A DNA stretch of 64,000 nucleotides from Streptomyces spiroverticillatus (GCA_014650415.1 BMUX01000014.1:125261-189260), one strand, 5' to 3'; shown: positions 17,251-26,086, counted from the stretch's first letter. Numbers and translations: made by a program. The notes: generated by a model from the letters alone, not told the origin.

Positions 17251-17961
17251 ATGACCAGCACCACCACCCCGGCACCGCCCGCCCTGCGCCTCACCGGCGT
17301 CAGCCACACCTACTCCGGCCAGCGCCGCAGGACCACCGTACTGAGGGACATCGAGTACGCCTTCGAACGCGGCACCTTCTACACGATCCTGGGCCCCTCC
17401 GGCAGCGGCAAGACCACCCTGCTCTCCCTCGCCAGCGGCCTCGACACCCCCACCCGGGGCACCATCACCTTCGACGGGCAGGACCTCACCGAGCTCGGCC
17501 TCGGGCGCTACCGCAACAAGCACGCCGCGACGATCTTCCAGCAGTACAACCTGCTCACCTACATGACCGCCCTCCAGAACGTCACCTGCGCCATGGAGAT
17601 CACCGGTGCGAAACCCGCCACCGGAAACCGCAAGGACCATGCCTTGCGCGTACTCGACAACCTCGGGCTGGACAGGGCGATGGCCACCCGCAATGTCCTC
17701 CGACTCTCCGGCGGCCAGCAGCAGCGCGTCGCCATCGCCCGCGCCCTGGCCTGCGACGTCGACATCCTCTTCGCCGACGAACCCACCGGAAACCTCGACG
17801 AGGACACCGCCCAGGGCATCATCGACACCTTCCGCGACCTCGCCCACGAACAGAACAAGTGCGTGGTCGTCGTCACCCACTCCCAGCACCTGGCCGCCCA
17901 GTCCGACCGCATCCTCAACCTCCGCAAGGGCAAGCTCACGGAACAGGTGAACACCCACTGA
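17251..17961 (+). CDS. ABC transporter ATP-binding protein (LolD/MacB type)
   Basis: The 236-residue ATPase has Walker A GPSGSGKTT (48-56), Q-loop IFQQYNLLTY, signature LSGGQQQRVAIARALA, Walker B DILFADEPTGNLDE and the H-loop histidine in VVVVTHSQHLA. NLD after Walker B is characteristic of ATPases that serve FtsX-type permeases. It energises the two permeases upstream, and the divergent kinase/regulator pair probably controls the set. A strong hairpin follows. Confidence 0.92.
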   Translation: MTSTTTPAPPALRLTGVSHTYSGQRRRTTVLRDIEYAFERGTFYTILGPSGSGKTTLLSLASGLDTPTRGTITFDGQDLTELGLGRYRNKHAATIFQQYNLLTYMTALQNVTCAMEITGAKPATGNRKDHALRVLDNLGLDRAMATRNVLRLSGGQQQRVAIARALACDVDILFADEPTGNLDEDTAQGIIDTFRDLAHEQNKCVVVVTHSQHLAAQSDRILNLRKGKLTEQVNTH

Positions 17962-17984
17962 GCCGAACCGCCCCAACGGGCGAG

Positions 17985-18027
17985 CGGCCGACCACCAGGA
18001 CCTCGGAAGGTCGCCGGTGGTCGGCCG
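17985..18027 (+). terminator. Terminator of the ABC transporter operon
   Basis: A perfect 12-bp stem (CGGCCGACCACC / GGTGGTCGGCCG) encloses a loop that itself contains GACCT-CGGA-AGGTC, 24 nt after the ATPase stop codon. Confidence 0.8.
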
Positions 18028-18051
18028 CGTCGGGCCACTCAGGCCGGGCCG

Positions 18052-18489
18052 ACGTGGTCCCTCAACGCGATGGCGCGCTGCGAGGGACGGCGCTCGGAGG
18101 CGAGGAGGCTCGGGCTCGAACCCGGCGACCTCATCGTGGGCGACTGGACGGCTGCCGCCGGGTACGAGGCGGCTCAGGAGATCGTACGGCGGGGCACCGA
18201 CACCGCCGTCTACGTCGCCAGCGACAGTGTCGCCCTGGGCGTGCTGCGAGGGCTTGCCGACGCCGGGCTGCGCGTCCCGGACGACGTCAGCGTCATCGGA
18301 CACAACGACGAGCCGAACGCGGCCTGCTTCGCACCTCCGCTGACAACCATCCACGAAGACCTCGACGCGCTCGCGGAGTTGTTGATGGCCACCGTGGGAC
18401 GGCGACTCGCCGGGGAGACGTCGTTCGACGTGCCCCTCGTACAACCCCAGCTCGTCGTACGGAAGTCGACGACAGCCCGACGCGGGTAG
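18052..18489 (+). pseudogene. C-terminal remnant of a LacI-family regulator
   Basis: About 145 codons match the distal half of a LacI/PurR-type regulator: GDWTAAAGYEAAQEI, then DTAVYVASDSVALGVLRGL, VPDDVSVIGHNDEPNAACF, PLTTIHEDLDALAELLM and VPLVQPQLVVRKST. These are the canonical C-terminal subdomain and dimer strands. The helix-turn-helix and first half of the sugar-binding domain are missing; upstream DNA is the ABC operon terminator. A GTG or ATG start exists at 18070, but a half-domain regulator would not bind DNA. Confidence 0.75.
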
Positions 18490-18558
18490 CCGCGCGTCCT
18501 GGCCCCTGTCCGAAGGAAGTTCGTGACGCGGCAGGTGGCACCGCCATAGGATCCGGCC

Positions 18559-19374
18559 ATGTCGATCACGCCCGCCATACCCGTCCTGCGTGCAGGCAAG
18601 AGAACTCGTCTGCACGCCGCGCAGGGGGAGTTGGTCCTCCACCGGTCAGGCCTGGAGCACCACATCCCCCTTGCTGCGGTGGCGCGCGTCCACGCGGAGC
18701 GGCGGGCCGTCGAGGTCACTCTCACGGCGCCCGCCGGGACCGTACCCACCGTGTACCGCGTCGACGGCGTGAGCGAGATCGCCGCGGGCGTCTTCGCCCG
18801 GGCCGTGAGCGACCTGCTCGACCCCACGGCCGGCGGATCCGAGGTGCCCGACGGCTCCGCCCTCGTCACCACGCGTACCGCCGAGCGGGAGGCCATCACC
18901 TCGAGGGAGGCGTTCGGGCGAAAGGTCAAGCGGCTGGTGTGGGGTGCGGTACTCGCGATCGTCGCGATGAGCGTGCTGGTCTCGTTCGTCACGCACCCCG
19001 TCATCATGCTCTTCGCCTGGATTCTGGGCGGCACCGGCTTCGGCTTCGCGATCTGCGTCGTGCTGCTGGCCCCGTCGGTCCTCGAACGCTGGCGGCTGCC
19101 CCGGCACGGCATCACCGTCACGGCGTACAGCGCCGCCATCGCGGACCGGCCGGGCCTCTACCTCTACGGCGACCAGGACGGCAACACACGAACGTACGTC
19201 GACACGAGCGGCCGCCTGAGCATCGAGGTCAGCTACGACCCGAGCGATCCGGGCACCGTGGTGCGCGCCGACGGCAAGGGGCGCGCGTGGCCGACGGCTG
19301 TGCTCCTGTTCACCGCACTCATCGCCCTGCTCCTCCTCGCCGGGTTCTGCGCCACGCCCTTCATGACTCCGTAA
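18559..19374 (+). CDS. Membrane protein with a PH-like N-terminal region, function unknown
   Basis: The 271-residue protein has a soluble N-terminal half (LHRSGLEHHIPLAAVARVHAE, resembling PH-type strands of actinobacterial membrane proteins), two central helices at about 135-180, another soluble strand-rich section and a last helix (VLLFTALIALLLLAGFC). The gene looks leaderless: TAGGAT at 18547-18552 is 6 nt before the ATG. No family is named with confidence. Confidence 0.7.
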   Translation: MSITPAIPVLRAGKRTRLHAAQGELVLHRSGLEHHIPLAAVARVHAERRAVEVTLTAPAGTVPTVYRVDGVSEIAAGVFARAVSDLLDPTAGGSEVPDGSALVTTRTAEREAITSREAFGRKVKRLVWGAVLAIVAMSVLVSFVTHPVIMLFAWILGGTGFGFAICVVLLAPSVLERWRLPRHGITVTAYSAAIADRPGLYLYGDQDGNTRTYVDTSGRLSIEVSYDPSDPGTVVRADGKGRAWPTAVLLFTALIALLLLAGFCATPFMTP

Positions 19375-19476
19375 GGGGTACCGCCACCTTGCGCAGGGCT
19401 CCGTCCGCCGCACCGCCACGGCCGCCGACGGTACGGCAGGTGCCGGACTGGCTCACCCGCCGCCCCACAGCCCTGA

Positions 19477-19743
19477 CCGCCCTACGCCCACCTCGACCCA
19501 GGTGACGAGGTCGCCGATGCCATTGGCCGGGCATGGCGCTTCGACGGCCCCTGGGAGTGGACACCCTTCGATGGCGAGCCGGTCGGTACGGGACCCAGGT
19601 GGCCACTGGTCCTGCTCACCCGCGCAGGAGCGCCATGCTCCAAGGAGGAAGCCGAGGTAGTGGCCGCGAGCACAGTGAACGGTTCGCACCAGGAGACGGT
19701 CCGAGACTGGATGTCGCTTACGGAGGCATCCCCGACACCCTGA
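19477..19743 (+). pseudogene. C-terminal fragment of an unknown protein
   Basis: An open stretch after an in-frame stop at 19474-19476 reads naturally (DEVADAIGRAWRFDGPWEWT ... GTGPRWPLVLLTRAGAPCSK) and ends with TGA at 19741-19743. It has no plausible start codon with ribosome site, so it looks like the tail of a gene cut off on its 5' side. No family is recognised. Confidence 0.4.
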
Positions 19744-19909
19744 CCGACGGCGGCACTTCAGCCGTCACCCTCTTGAGCACGGACCACGCATATCAGCCCT
19801 GAGCGGCATTCCCACAGGTCAACAGCGTCCGTGATTGAGCACTCTAGTTGTCCATCGGGGCCAACTACAACGCTAAGTCACAAGGCGTGTGACTGAGCAC
19901 GGCAGACGG

Positions 19910-20820
19910 CTAGGGCCTGTCTGCCAAATGATCACCCGTGGACTCGCGGAGCCAGAGGATCAAGGAAGCCAGGACAACTCCGGCACGGTAGCGGTCGTCG
20001 AGCTTGTCGAACCGGGTCGCGATCGCGGGGAACTGCTTGAGGCGGGCGAAGCATCGTTCGACGACGTTGCGGTCGCGGTAGGTGACCTTGTCGAAGGCCG
20101 GCGGCCGGCCGCCGAGGGCTCCGCGTCGGCGGCGGTTCGCCGCCTGGTCGCGGCGCTCGGGGATCGTGGCAGCGATGCCCCGGCGCCTCAGCAGATGACG
20201 GATGGACCTGCTGGAATACGCCTTGTCACCCAGCACACGGTCCGGTGTCGTGCGCGGGCGACCCGTGCCGAGGCGCGGGGTGCGGATGCCGTCGAGAACC
20301 TGGCCGAACGCCGTAGCGTCGTTGACGTTGCCGGGCGTGAGCACAATCGACAGGGGCAGGCCCCGGCCATCGACGGCGAGATGGACTTTGGTGGTCAGTC
20401 CGCCTCGGGAGCGGCCGAGGGCCTGGCGCGCCTGCGAGCGGCCCGGAACTTCCGGTTCGCCCCCGTTCGCATCCCCTTTTTGCGGGCGCCGACTGCGTGC
20501 TGGTGGGCTCGGTTGATGGTGGAGTCGACGGAGCCGGTCCATTCCACCCGGCCCACCGCGACATCGCGGACCTGAACATGCTCCAGCAACCGTGCCCAGG
20601 TGCTGTCCGCCTCCCAGCGGGCGAACCGCTCGTAGACTGTCTGCCACGGCCCGAACCGGTCGGGAAGATCCCGCCACGGAGCCCCGGTCCGCAGCCGCCA
20701 CAGCACCCCGTTGACCACCTGCCGGTGATCACGCCACGGACGGCCCCGTCCGTCCACCTGAGGCAAAAGGGGCTCTATCCGCCTCCATGCCGCATCCGTC
20801 AACTCACCTCGACCTACCAC
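19910..20820 (-). CDS. IS5-family transposase, two frames joined by a -1 frameshift
   Basis: The first frame starts at a GTG near 20820 (VVGRGELTDAAWRRIEPLLP, the DUF4096/helix-turn-helix part) and runs to a stop at 20395. The second frame supplies the DDE catalytic core: GLTTKVHLAVDGRGLPLSIV, TPDRVLGDKAYSSRSI and VERCFARLKQFPAIATRFDK. They overlap around a run of A residues (GCAAAAAGG on the minus strand, about 20474-20483), where a -1 slip joins them as in other IS427-group elements. The stop codon TAG is formed by the flanking CTA at 19910-19912, as known for IS870-type elements. It appears potentially functional. Confidence 0.8.
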
Positions 20821-20842
20821 AAGATCAATTATCAGACCGACT
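19914..20842 (-). mobile_element. IS5-family insertion sequence (IS427-like group)
   Basis: The element is about 929 bp. Its ends GGCCTGTCTGCCAAATGATC (left) and AGTCGGTCTGATAATTGATC (right, reverse complement) match at 14 of 20 positions. The flanks are CTAG on the left and ATAG on the right, close to the CTAG target typical of part of this family. It contains one transposase in two overlapping frames. It ends immediately before the -10 element (TAGAGT, 20844-20849) of the methyltransferase at 20857. A second, better-matching end sequence exists at 21566-21576. Confidence 0.75.
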
Positions 20843-20856
20843 ATAGAGTCCTGCCC

Positions 20857-21486
20857 GTGGCGAATCATCAGGACGAGACCAGGACGGCCTACGACGGTGT
20901 CGTCGAGCTGTACGCATCGCTGTTCGCAAACCGGCTGGAGACACAGCCTTTCTCCCGGGCCATGATCGGCACCTTCGCCGAACTGGTGCGCGCGACGGGC
21001 AACCTGCGGGCAGCGGACGTCGGGTGCGGGCCCGGACATCTGACAGCCATGCTGCACGAACTCGGCCTGGACGCCTTCGGACTCGACCTTGCCCCCGGCA
21101 TGGTCGACCACGCCCGGCAGGCCCATCCGGCGCTGCGCTTCCAAGAGGCGCGGATGGAATCCCTGCCGATCGAGGACGCCGCGCTCGGCGGCGTACTGGC
21201 CCACTACTCAATGATCCACACCCCTCCGGGGGAACTACCGGAGCTGCTCTCCGAACAGGTACGCGTCCTGGCGCCGGACGGTCTGCTCCTGGTCTCCTTC
21301 TTCGGGACCGACGGACAAGAACCGGTCCGGTTCGACCACAAGGTGGCGCCCGCCTACAGCTGGCCGGTGGATCGCCTCGCCGAACTGCTGGGCGATGCTG
21401 GGCTCGATCCCTTCGCCCGGCTGCTCCACGATCCAGCCTCTGATCGGGGCTTCCTCGACGCCCATCTACTGGCCCGCCGTTCGTAG
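20857..21486 (+). CDS. SAM-dependent methyltransferase (UbiE/BioC-like fold)
   Basis: The 209-residue protein contains motif I ADVGCGPGHLTAMLHELG, an acidic FGLDLAPGMVDHARQ, and GGVLAHYSMIHTPPGELPEL, all standard for Methyltransf_11/25 domains. The C-terminal strand pair LLLVSFFGTDGQEPVRF and DAHLLARR completes the fold. Start is GTG at 20857, probably leaderless with TAGAGT at 20844-20849 seven nt upstream. That -10 directly abuts the insertion sequence, so its -35 and any operator now lie in IS DNA. Substrate unknown. Confidence 0.8.
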   Translation: MANHQDETRTAYDGVVELYASLFANRLETQPFSRAMIGTFAELVRATGNLRAADVGCGPGHLTAMLHELGLDAFGLDLAPGMVDHARQAHPALRFQEARMESLPIEDAALGGVLAHYSMIHTPPGELPELLSEQVRVLAPDGLLLVSFFGTDGQEPVRFDHKVAPAYSWPVDRLAELLGDAGLDPFARLLHDPASDRGFLDAHLLARRS

Positions 21487-21565
21487 CCACTGCCCAGTCC
21501 CCCAGCCGATCGGCGACCTCCAGATTGCCGGCTCAGCCGCATCTCGCTGATCAGACTGGAATTGT

Positions 21566-21576
21566 CAGACAGGCCC
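21566..21576 (-). repeat. Solitary IS-end sequence
   Basis: CAGACAGGCCC is the exact reverse complement of GGGCCTGTCTG at 19913-19923. Extending both ends gives 15 of 17 matching positions (…CCAAAT versus …ACAATT). The next bases on the right are CTGG/TGGT rather than CTAG. It could be the true right end of a larger element that includes the methyltransferase, or a leftover end of a related insertion. Confidence 0.6.
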
Positions 21577-21653
21577 TGGTGGGCATTCCACCTGGCCAGC
21601 GTTGAGCTCAGCTGCCACTTCGCCTGGTGAAACCGCCCCGTAGAGTCGTCTTC

Positions 21654-22166
21654 ATGAACGATGCCGATCCACGGATACTCACCGAGCCGGCTGAACTCGA
21701 AGCTCTCGGTTTGGCGGATGCACAGAAGGCGCCTCTGGCCACTTCGGAGAGTCTCGTGGCACCCCCGGCGGAGGGCTGGCTTCCATGCCCCGCCTGCGGT
21801 CACCGGATGTTCGGCGAGCACGGTGGCTATGAGATCTGTGCCGTCTGCTTCTGGGAGGACGATCTGGCGCAGCTGCGCTGGCCATGGGGCGGTGGGGCCA
21901 ACGCCGTGTGCCTGGTGGAGGCCCAGCGCAACTACCAGCGCTTCGGAGCCATGGAGGAGCGCTTCCTCAGCAACGTGCGGCCTCCTGCGCAGGATGAGCC
22001 CCTGGACCCGGGGTGGCGTCCGATCGACCCGTCGCGGGACTCCTTCGAAGAGCCGAGCGACAGTGGTGGGTGGCCTGATGATCCAGTCGCCCTGTACTGG
22101 TGGCGGCCCACCTTCTGGCGGCGCTACGAGCGCCCCGCGCCCGCCTCTTCTCCGCCCCGGACCTGA
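21654..22166 (+). CDS. Cysteine-rich CPCC-domain protein
   Basis: The 170-residue protein contains a zinc-ribbon-like module CPACGHRMFGEHGGYEICAV followed by CFWEDDLAQL, the signature of the CPCC domain family (here CPAC instead of CPCC). The four cysteines are at the expected spacing to bind one metal. The rest is tryptophan- and proline-rich (DPGWRPIDPSRDSF, WWRPTFWRRYERP). Proteins of this family often occur near polymorphic toxin immunity genes but have no proven function. TAGAGT at 21641-21646, seven nt before the ATG, suggests a leaderless transcript. Confidence 0.8.
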   Translation: MNDADPRILTEPAELEALGLADAQKAPLATSESLVAPPAEGWLPCPACGHRMFGEHGGYEICAVCFWEDDLAQLRWPWGGGANAVCLVEAQRNYQRFGAMEERFLSNVRPPAQDEPLDPGWRPIDPSRDSFEEPSDSGGWPDDPVALYWWRPTFWRRYERPAPASSPPRT

Positions 22167-22281
22167 GCCGGATCCGGTCAGCCGGGACACGACAGTTGGA
22201 ACCACTGTGATGTGGTGACCTGCCGGTTTTGCCCCTGCGTGACACGCTTGTTGGAACCCTCATCCGAAAGATCGACAGCGG

Positions 22282-22974
22282 TCAGACCGGCTCCTGGCCC
22301 AGCTGCGGATAGCCGATCTCAACGATGTCCTGGGCCAGGTCTGTCAGGCTGACCTCAGGGTTCAGCAACGACACGAGTTCCTGGTCCAGTGGCCGCAGGG
22401 CATAGACCTGGCTCACCGCTCCCAGGTCGACGGAGACCTCGTAGTAGTCCTCGGCGAAGCGCTGGAACGCTTCCGGAGACCGGTCGACCAAGAGGCCGAA
22501 CAGGCCCGTCGCCCCGTCGGGATCGACAGCGCCCTCGGGGAAGTCGATCGTCCCGTGGTGCCACCGTTCGTCCTTCGGTCCCCGCCACAGGCAGACCGTC
22601 ATCGCGGGCACCCCCTCCTGACCGGTAAACGCAGGCTCCTCGACGAAAGCCCTGAAGGTCTCAGGGACTTCGTCGGTCACACCCGGCCAGGGCTCTCCAT
22701 CGTTGGCGAAGGGACTCATCGGCGATTCGTGGTCGAAGCCGCGCACATAGGCCCCGGACCCCGAGAACACGATCGAGTACTCGTCTCCCGACCCGTTGCG
22801 CAGCGAGGCCGTCTCCTCGCCGTCGGCCCAACCGGTATCGAAGGAGTGGTAGCGGCTCTCCCAGTCCGGGCTCAGGATCGCATCGAGCATGGCCAGTGAA
22901 CGGCACAGGTCCCGCAGGTCGGCGACAGCGGGAAGCTGCCGGGCCACGTCATAAACAGTCACAGGCTCATCCAA
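22282..22974 (-). CDS. Hypothetical protein, paralogue of the gene at 61578
   Basis: The 230-residue protein shares ordered blocks with the N-terminal half of the protein at 61578-62747: NGSGDEYSIVFSGSGAYVRG / NGSGDDFSVLFTPAGVLVRG, FDHESPMSP / FDHESEMSP, WPGVTDEVP / WPGVIDEVP, MTVCLWRGP / VTVCLWWET and LLVDRSPEAFQRFAEDYY / LLTDRSPETVQAHFEEDY. It has no signal peptide or membrane segment and is acidic. The composition and shape recall SUKH/immunity-type proteins, but I cannot assign a family. The gene is convergent with the CPCC gene. Confidence 0.7.
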   Translation of the reverse strand: MDEPVTVYDVARQLPAVADLRDLCRSLAMLDAILSPDWESRYHSFDTGWADGEETASLRNGSGDEYSIVFSGSGAYVRGFDHESPMSPFANDGEPWPGVTDEVPETFRAFVEEPAFTGQEGVPAMTVCLWRGPKDERWHHGTIDFPEGAVDPDGATGLFGLLVDRSPEAFQRFAEDYYEVSVDLGAVSQVYALRPLDQELVSLLNPEVSLTDLAQDIVEIGYPQLGQEPV

Positions 22975-23117
22975 CCCGATGCCGCCGACACTCTGGACCC
23001 GCGGTGATACGGCTACCCGACCTCACCCGCTACGGCTGGGCGCGAAGGTTTCTACCGGTCTGATGCGGCGTCCTGCTGTTCTCCCTCCGGCTGAGCACGG
23101 TAGTGGGGTTTCCGTCA

Positions 23118-23545
23118 TCAATCGCGGGTTGCGCACTCGTCCGGCCCACGTGGCACAGAGGCCCGCTGGAGTGAGGACACTTCACCAATGCCGGCCAACA
23201 GTTGAAACTGCCATTCCGGGTCGGCTTGGCCGATGACAAGACCGACCCATCGCTCCGATTTGGGCAAGCGCCACATATGCATGTGGCCGGCGACACCGCA
23301 CAGGAAGCTGAGCGGTTCGCGGGTCGGGGCCTCTGGGCCGGGGGCGTCGAGTCCGAGATAGGGCCACAAGTCAACTGTTTCCGGGCACCCCAACGGCCCG
23401 CGAGCATGACACACAGCGCGGCAAGATCCGCTTCCAGCTCCCGTTCGGCTGCATCCACGACCTCGGTGCTGCGAAGCACAAGCTGAAACGAGGAAAGGCG
23501 TTCCTGCTCCGGGAGGGTCACGCGGGCAGTGTGCCCGGGAGTCAT
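23118..23545 (-). pseudogene. Frameshifted gene of unknown function
   Basis: From an ATG at 23545 one frame reads MTPGHTARVTLPEQERLSSF and on to ADLAALCVMLAG. About 23415-23395 the sense continues in the next frame: RGPLGCPETVDLWPYLGLDA, HMHMWRLPKSERWVGLVIGQ, then WQFQLLAGIGEVSSLQ. Neither half is complete alone, and a single-base change near 23400 would join them into about 145 residues. No family is recognised. A sequencing error cannot be excluded. Confidence 0.5.
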
Positions 23546-23731
23546 CGTCACGCTGCCATGCTCACAGGGCGTTCGAAACGGACGACGGCGCGGACGAGCG
23601 ACAACTGCCTTTGCTGGCTGCACACTTGGCTCTGGGCTGGTGCTACACCGCGTACGTTCGCCGGGGTCGGACCGGTACCTCTTCTCCCTGTCGGCCGTCG
23701 CGGGAGATGCTGCACCAGGGAGGGTCATGAC

Positions 23732-23989
23732 GTGAGCTGGACAGGGCCGAGCAGCACTGAAGAGGTGACGGTTCCCGACATCGTCGGACTGATCGTCACC
23801 GAGGCACGGGATGTCGCGTGGAAGGCGGGCGTGGTCATCGCCTCCGCTGATCCGGACGGACCGCCAGTCAGAGCGTTGACCTGGCCAGGAGTCTGGATGG
23901 TTACTTCTCAGCATCCGGCCCCCGGCTCCCGGATGCGGCGCGGAGGCTCGCTGGTGATCGAGTTCGAGGAGGTCCCCGACGCCAAGTAG
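23732..23989 (+). CDS. Small PASTA-domain protein
   Basis: The 85-residue protein is essentially one PASTA domain: VTVPDIVGLIVTEARDVAWK, then VRALTWPGVWMVTSQHPAPG and SLVIEFEEVPDAK. PASTA domains bind muropeptides or beta-lactams and normally sit outside the cell on kinases and penicillin-binding proteins. This one has no signal peptide or membrane anchor, so it is probably cytoplasmic or only a domain remnant. The GTG at 23732 is preceded by AGGGAGG at about 8 nt, which supports a real gene. Confidence 0.7.
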   Translation: MSWTGPSSTEEVTVPDIVGLIVTEARDVAWKAGVVIASADPDGPPVRALTWPGVWMVTSQHPAPGSRMRRGGSLVIEFEEVPDAK

Positions 23990-24041
23990 GGTCCGCCCGA
24001 CGGCTCCCACGCTGGACCAGAGCCGCACGCACCGACATAGC

Positions 24042-24079
24042 CGGCCGCCAATTGCCCCCGCGGCCGCCAATTGCCCCCG
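24042..24079. repeat. 19-bp perfect tandem duplication
   Basis: CGGCCGCCAATTGCCCCCG occurs twice head-to-tail at 24042-24060 and 24061-24079, just past the 3' end of the phosphotransferase relic. It belongs to a cluster of short duplications in this part of the window. Confidence 0.85.
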
Positions 24080-24114
24080 GGCCTCCCGCCTGCCGAGGTA
24101 ACCGCGAAGCGCCG

Positions 24115-24910
24115 CTACGAGGTCCGGATGGTCACCCCGGTTTCCGGACTGGAGCAGATCCGCGGCGACCCCCGGAGCGCCGTGTCACCGTCCGGTGTGT
24201 CGAGGACCGGGAATGCGCGCCAGATGTGGGCTGCGGTGCGGGGTGCGAGGGGGGCGTACAGGTACAGCGTCGCGGCGTCGTATCCGACAGGTGCGATGCC
24301 GTGCCCCTCCAGATCGAGCAGCGCGGGCCCGTCCACGGTGAGGTTCGGTTCGCGAAGAGCAGGTCCCCGTGAGCTGCCGCCCAGGCGATCGTCCGTGGGG
24401 CGGGTGCCTGCGCGTACTGCGGGACGGCTCGGTCGTCCGTGGGGCGGGTGCCTGCGCGTACTGCGGGACGGCTCGGTCGATCCACTCCTGCCGCACGGCC
24501 ACCCGGTCGGTCTGGGTCGCGGCGATCACCGCTAGGTTGGTACGGAGCGAGGACCACCAGGCGCCGGAGAGGCCGAGTTCCTCGCGCAGTACGGGATCGG
24601 CCGCGCAGCCGGGCAAGGGCACGAACTCCGTGAATTCCGCCCGGCACGCGGCAGCATCGTCCGCAAGGTCGTACACCTCGTGAAGCAGCGTTGCGTTGAT
24701 GCCAGTGCAGGACTTCGCGGCGGTCTCTGTCCCCTCCCACAGCTTCCCGCCACCCCTGGGGCGGAGAGGTGCCGAAGCCAGCACTTCCCGTGTACGCGGT
24801 GGCGTGCTGACTGGCCGAGGGTCCGGCCCCGTACCCCCACCACCGAGTTCCGGACACCTCAACGCCCCATACCCGTGCGGCTTCCTGCTGCGCGGCCGTG
24901 AGCCGCTGTT
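24115..24910 (-). pseudogene. Aminoglycoside/other phosphotransferase (APH-fold) pseudogene
   Basis: Pieces in three frames line up as one APH-type protein: EQRLTAAQQEAARVWGVEV, then GGGKLWEGTETAAK, WSSLRTNLAVIAATQTD, the catalytic loop AAHGDLLFAN and the metal motif GPALLDLEGHGIAPVGYDAA. Two of the breaks are explained by tandem duplications: 44 bp at 24390-24477 and GGTTC twice at 24342-24351. Removing one copy of each restores ...QYAQAPAPRTIAWAAAHGDL and LLFANLTVDGPALLDLEGHG in one frame. A further break lies near 24790. The product is dead as it stands. Confidence 0.75.
24390..24477. repeat. 44-bp perfect tandem duplication inside the phosphotransferase relic
   Basis: The 44 bases at 24390-24433 are repeated exactly at 24434-24477. 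Since 44 is not a multiple of three, the event shifts the reading frame just upstream of the HGD catalytic loop. Confidence 0.9.
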
Positions 24911-26085
24911 CGACGAGAGGGCCAGTCGGGGGCGAGTACCTCCAGGACCTCACGCAGGACGGACGCCGGCACCGGATCACGGTCCAGGGCGGAAACGGCG
25001 GCCTCCCCGTGTGCCCGAGTCGACGCCGAGACCAGCAGCCGCGAGACACCGGGGCAGACGGCAACCGCGAGCAGGCACGCCTGTGCAACCGTCAGACCGG
25101 GACGCAGCAGGTGAGCGGGCGCTGCCAGGTCCGGGTGCGCGAGGGCGCCGCCGCTCAGCGGGGCGGATGCCTGCACCTCCTACCCGTGGGCGGCAGCGTC
25201 CGCGATCGGGCCCCGGCCGCCCAGGGCCTCGCCGAGGGACCCGTACTCGACAAGGCTGTTCGGCAGCTGAAACGTCCGCTGATGATGGTCCTGGGTACCG
25301 GCCGCCTGCGGGGCCGAGTTGGTCGAGGCGCTCCACCATCAGCCCGAGGCCGAACCCCTTCCCAGGTGGAAATCCCGTACGAGACAAGACGAGGCGGCCG
25401 ACGGCCACCAGGTCCTCCAGCGTCTCGAACGCGGCCAGCAGCGTGGAATCGTCGACGCTGCCGTGGCACTCGAGGCTGTGCAGGAGGAGACGGCCACGGC
25501 TGAGGTCGATCCGGGCGCGAGCGATCCGCCAGCGTACGTACGACAGTGCCAGGCAGCGCCCCCGCTAGGCGCCCTCCGGGCCGAGGACGCCCGACGCCAC
25601 GCGACCACGGCACGCCCGTGAGGACCACAACGCAGGACACCACAACCTCCAACAGCGCGGTCAAATCCTCGGGCAGGTAGGGACAGCGGCGCGTTCGACA
25701 GCCTGAAGATGCTGGTCCCAGTCCTCGAGACACGCGTCCGCCACCTCCTCGCCGCCCTCACGCAACGACGTCGCGCCGATCTGCTCCCAGCCCAGCGGGC
25801 GTGCCTCGCGCGCCCATCCGCAAGTGCACGCCACCCAGGCCGCCCAGGCCCGCCGGTCATTCCCATCACGGCGGTTCCTGCCGGCGGACCAGGTGGTGCT
25901 CACTCTGATGCCATGACGGGGAGGGGTGTTCCTGCCCGTCCCGAGGTCGGTGATCCCTGGGAGGAAGCTGGCGACCGTACCCGGTCCAGCCGGATCCGTG
26001 CAGCAACCCGCGTCAAATCGGCCCAGGCGTGGCCGAGTTCAGCATTTGGGACCGGTGCGCGAGAGATCGCCTCCTCCCCGCTTAC
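24911..26085 (-). other. Decayed coding region, minus strand
   Basis: Fragments in several minus-strand frames look like former coding sequence but never add up to a complete gene. Examples are SALDRDPVPASVLREVLEVL near 24940-25010, ARIDLSRGRLLLHSLECHG and FETLEDLVAVGRLVLSRTGF around 25380-25530, and WAAWVACTCGWAREARPLGW at 25760-25840. The last lies in an 80-codon open frame (25661-25903) that might be a small gene, but it has no good ribosome site. I could assign none of these to a family. Confidence 0.4.
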
Positions 26086-26086
26086 A

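Noticed and set aside
14452-18642. A very long minus-strand open frame of nearly 1,400 codons
   Set aside because: It is antisense to three clear transporter genes, has no domain and an extreme composition; high third-position GC on one strand removes stop codons in this frame.
15885-19505. A plus-strand open frame of about 1,200 codons
   Set aside because: It is the frame shifted against the permease and ATPase genes and is rich in arginine, proline and histidine; no motif is visible.
20857-21486. Methyltransferase as part of a restriction-modification system
   Set aside because: No DNA-methyltransferase motif (DPPY/NPPY) or restriction gene is present; the fold is that of small-molecule methyltransferases.
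24911-26085. An intact gene on the minus strand
   Set aside because: The natural-looking pieces lie in different frames and are interrupted by stops, so only relics can be claimed.
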